A DNA stretch of 64,000 nucleotides from Bradyrhizobium sp. G127. Lineage in GTDB: Bacteria > Pseudomonadota > Alphaproteobacteria > Rhizobiales > Xanthobacteraceae. The DNA lies in contig NZ_JAKFGN010000001.1 of the NCBI RefSeq assembly GCF_021502575.1, forward strand, positions 1,116,001 through 1,180,000, in the 5' to 3' direction. This document shows, in pieces, positions 61,879 to 64,000 of this stretch. The translations under genes and the position numbers were made by a program. Each line of letters starts with the position of its first letter. Position 1 is the first letter of the stretch. The notes under the pieces were generated by a model. It searched no databases. It saw only the letters and a list, made by a program, of their open reading frames with translations, and was not told the DNA's origin.

Positions 61879-61995
61879 TATCGATCCGTGATGGCCGCCC
61901 AAAATCAGAGCATGGCTTTTATGAGACGATGCTGCAATTGTTTCCGGAACGGCATCCGGCGCCCTGCGTTGTTGGATTGCAGATGGGAGACTCGT

Positions 61996-62175
61996 ATGAA
62001 CAAAACCGTCCCGCCAGTCCCGGAGGAGAACCGCAGCGACAAAGGTCCCGGCAGCGCGCCGAAAGTGGCGATCGACAACACCAAGGGTCATCGCGACGAT
62101 GAGAAGCATAATCTCGATGAACAGGCGGCACACGGCAATCTGAAACAGAACACCAGCAACCGGCGGTCAGGTTAA
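61996..62175 (+). CDS. Small hydrophilic hypothetical protein
   Basis: 59 residues, highly charged and likely disordered: MNKTVPPVPEENRSDKGPGS... ending QNTSNRRSG. GGGAG precedes ATG 61996. Divergent from the exported protein gene. Composition resembles small stress-type hydrophilic proteins; no assignment. Confidence 0.65.
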   Translation: MNKTVPPVPEENRSDKGPGSAPKVAIDNTKGHRDDEKHNLDEQAAHGNLKQNTSNRRSG

Positions 62176-62284
62176 GAGCGGTCGGGTGGACGGCGCGCGA
62201 ATGGCGTCATAAAGTTCCGGTGTTTCAGTTTAACCTTCGTATTCCAGCCGAGGCGCTGCACGAACGCCGGATACAGTCACCAGC

Positions 62285-63256
62285 ATGAAAGCCATTGCGA
62301 TCCTGACGAGCGGCGGCGATGCCCCGGGAATGAACGCTGCGATCCGCGCTGTGACGCGCAGCGCGCTTGATCGTGAGATCGCGGTATACGGTGTGCGGGA
62401 GGGGTTGCAGGGATTGATCGATGATCGCATGACCCGTCTCAGCGCGCGCGATGTGGGCGGCATCATCCAGATCGGCGGCACGTTCCTCGGCAGCGCGCGA
62501 TCCAAGGAGTTCCGGGAGGAAAGCGGGCGGTCGAAGGCGCTGCGCAACCTTTCCGCGCGCGGCATTGACGCTTTGGTGGTGATCGGCGGAAATGGTTCAC
62601 AGACTGGCTCGTCCGCGCTGCATGCTCTGGGTTTTCCGGTTGTCGGCATCGCCTCGACCATTGACAACGATTTGTATGGCACCGACGTCACCATCGGTTG
62701 TGACACCGCCATCAACGTCACGCTTGAGGCCATCGATCATCTGCGCACCACGGGCTCGTCGCATACCCGCGCGTTTCTGGTCGAGACCATGGGCCGTAAT
62801 TGCGGCTATCTCGCCATGATGGCGGGGCTGGCCGGCGGGGCCGAGGTGATCTCCACGCCCGAGTTTGAAGTGTCCGCTGCTGAAATTTCCGCGCGGCTGC
62901 GCGCGGCTTATGAGCGGGGCAAGACCCACGCCATCGTGGTGATCGCCGAGGGCGTCAAGGAGAATGCTGCGCATATTCTGGCGCACTTCGAGAAAGATCG
63001 CACAAGAACCGGGTTCGAACTGCGCGCTACCGTGCTTGGCCACGTTGTGCGCGGCGCGCCGCCGACAGCATTCGACCGGCTGCTGGCGACAAGGCTCGGC
63101 GTTGCCGCGCTCACCTCGCTGGGGGAAGGCGTGTCGGGGGTTCTGATCGGCGAGCAGCGTGGAGAACTTACCCGCACGCCGCTGGCTGAAATCGCCGGCC
63201 GGACAAAGCCTATTTCCACCAACCTGATCGATCTCGCCCGGGTGCTGGCAAAGTAA
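62285..63256 (+). CDS. pfkA: 6-phosphofructokinase with GGNGS motif
   Basis: 323 residues. LTSGGDAPGMNAAIR at the N-terminus, GGTFLGSARS, GGNGSQTG (about 101-108), STIDNDLYGTD with the catalytic aspartate, MGRNCGYLA and AEGVKE. The phosphoryl-donor motif is normally GGDGS (ATP) or GGDDT/GGDDS (PPi); here the Asp at the third position is Asn, so donor and activity need testing. It converts fructose-6-phosphate to fructose-1,6-bisphosphate. No regulator is adjacent. Confidence 0.92.
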   Translation: MKAIAILTSGGDAPGMNAAIRAVTRSALDREIAVYGVREGLQGLIDDRMTRLSARDVGGIIQIGGTFLGSARSKEFREESGRSKALRNLSARGIDALVVIGGNGSQTGSSALHALGFPVVGIASTIDNDLYGTDVTIGCDTAINVTLEAIDHLRTTGSSHTRAFLVETMGRNCGYLAMMAGLAGGAEVISTPEFEVSAAEISARLRAAYERGKTHAIVVIAEGVKENAAHILAHFEKDRTRTGFELRATVLGHVVRGAPPTAFDRLLATRLGVAALTSLGEGVSGVLIGEQRGELTRTPLAEIAGRTKPISTNLIDLARVLAK

Positions 63257-63645
63257 GCGGGCGCAACGTGCGTCTGTTGCGCGGGTAGTCCGCGCATCAG
63301 GAAATGTTCATTCCGGTGCAGCAGAAGAAATTCCGGCCTCGCTACAACATCTTGTGTGGCGACGGAATTCACACGGGCAAGGTCGCTCCTTGCCTGTTCG
63401 CGAACTTATCGACGTTCGGGATAGACAGAATTGCTTGCGGTGCTAGTATGTTTTCGCTCCCGATGGGACGAAGGACTGCTGTCCTTACGCAGCGACAGCA
63501 TGATCACTTCAATACGTCCAATCCGGCGCACCGAGGTTTCTCGGAGAAGCCCGCGATGACGCGGCGCGAACTGAAGACGCAAATTACCAACGTGGCGACG
63601 AAAACGTCGGCGGCGTAATTTGTGATGTGTTCCCGGCGCGATCGT
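63257..63645. other. Region between pfkA and the lysine-rich protein gene, no firm gene
   Basis: A 104-codon plus-strand frame (63304-63618, product starting MFIPVQQKKFRPRYN) fills most of it. It has no clear ribosome site and mixed codon use, so I do not call it. It could be a real species-specific gene. Confidence 0.4.
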
Positions 63646-64000
63646 TCAGGCTGGGGATTTCCCGGACGACTTTTTCGCGGTCTTCTTCGCAGGCGTCTTG
63701 AGCTTGCCGGCGTCTGCCTTCTTTGCAGGCTTTTTCGCCGGGGCTGTCTCAACCGCCTGCCGGATAGAGCGCTCGTAGCTGTAGGCTGCGTTATCGGCCG
63801 ACATCTGAAGACGCTTCACGGTGGCCGTGCCAATCTCCAGCACATCCTTCGCGATCTGCTTCAACTGCTTCCGGGCGTCCGCATCCTTTGCCTTGACAGC
63901 GAGCGCGGCATAACGATCGCGCTGCTTTTTGACGGCCGCCGTCAGGGTCTTGTGCTGCTGTTTCGCGAGTTTTCGGATGATTGCGTCCAGATCGGCATCC
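63646..64000 (-). CDS. Lysine/alanine-rich hypothetical protein, C-terminal part (cut by window edge)
   Basis: The frame is open to the right edge; its start lies outside. The visible 118 codons begin in a charged helix (DADLDAIIRKLAKQQHKT...) and run through LKQIAKDVLEIGTATVKRLQMSADNAAYSYER to a histone-H1-like tail of KKPAKK and KTAKKSSGK repeats. The tail could bind nucleic acid. A shorter start at 63864 is only an internal TTG. Confidence 0.75.
   Translation of the reverse strand, partial: DADLDAIIRKLAKQQHKTLTAAVKKQRDRYAALAVKAKDADARKQLKQIAKDVLEIGTATVKRLQMSADNAAYSYERSIRQAVETAPAKKPAKKADAGKLKTPAKKTAKKSSGKSPA

Noticed and set aside
63304..63618. 104-codon frame after pfkA
   Set aside because: No clear ribosome site and no recognisable domain; could be real but cannot be supported here.
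1..64000. CRISPR array, prophage or integrated plasmid
   Set aside because: No regularly spaced direct repeats, no phage structural or integrase genes and no attachment-site pair were seen; the only clear mobile element is the IS1595 copy.

Overview
This window is a GC-rich chromosomal segment with no rRNA, no CRISPR and no tRNA that I could recognise. Gene content and order suggest an alphaproteobacterium of the Bradyrhizobium/Rhodopseudomonas/Nitrobacter/Afipia group (Nitrobacteraceae). The grounds are a long HisRS, the rplY-pth-ychF and lgt-NDUFAF7-pgeF orders, an Omp25/31-like barrel protein, a MarR-OmpR-kinase unit resembling PetP/PetR, many Tat/Sec-exported small proteins, and dispersed palindromes of a type I remember from this family. 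The species assignment is inference.

Layout. 1-392 is the 5' end of gltB (minus). 859-2725 holds exported/membrane hypotheticals and an Hsp20 gene whose leader ends in a ROSE-type thermometer hairpin. 3022-6267 has an alpha/beta hydrolase and a selenium-binding-protein/methanethiol-oxidase gene translationally linked to a NicO-like membrane protein. 6288-14579 is a long minus-strand block: ribF, ileS, lspA, an exported protein and two M16 peptidases (one active type, one lacking the zinc motif). 14801-19091 has a CheY-like receiver, a HAD phosphatase, a TipF-like degenerate EAL protein and an omega-aminotransferase. 19611-24573 has hisS, whose insertion domain is compositionally foreign, followed by small enzymes and exported proteins and a repeat-rich gene desert (22723-23633).

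24666-26905 is a complete IS1595-type insertion: 25-bp imperfect terminal inverted repeats, 8-bp target duplication CTGACTAG, a transposase and up to three small passenger ORFs. It lies 35 bp upstream of an RNase T2 gene. 27724-40238 is mostly housekeeping: rlmJ, a cold-shock gene, a porin-like gene, uvrC-pgsA-moaD-moaE-prmB, ilvE, a MarR/response-regulator/kinase operon, proC and a YbjN gene. 40672-45721 has prs (apparently with an ATT at the family start), pgeF, the NDUFAF7-like gene, lgt and a UbiK-like gene.

45731-48242 is the most interesting metabolic locus: a malonate-semialdehyde-decarboxylase-like tautomerase and a MarR regulator, divergent from a cis-3-chloroacrylate-dehalogenase-like tautomerase that keeps all six catalytic residues of that enzyme, next to a TctC-type solute receptor. 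48378-53596 has an HD-GYP regulator, a ribbon-helix-helix gene with its own palindrome, and rplY-pth-ychF, where a long palindrome ends two bases before pth. 53790-64000 has a MaoC-like pair, several exported hypotheticals, two paralogous SnoaL-like proteins around a Rieske oxygenase and a serine hydrolase, and a phosphofructokinase with GGNGS in place of GGDGS. The window ends inside a lysine/alanine-rich protein gene.
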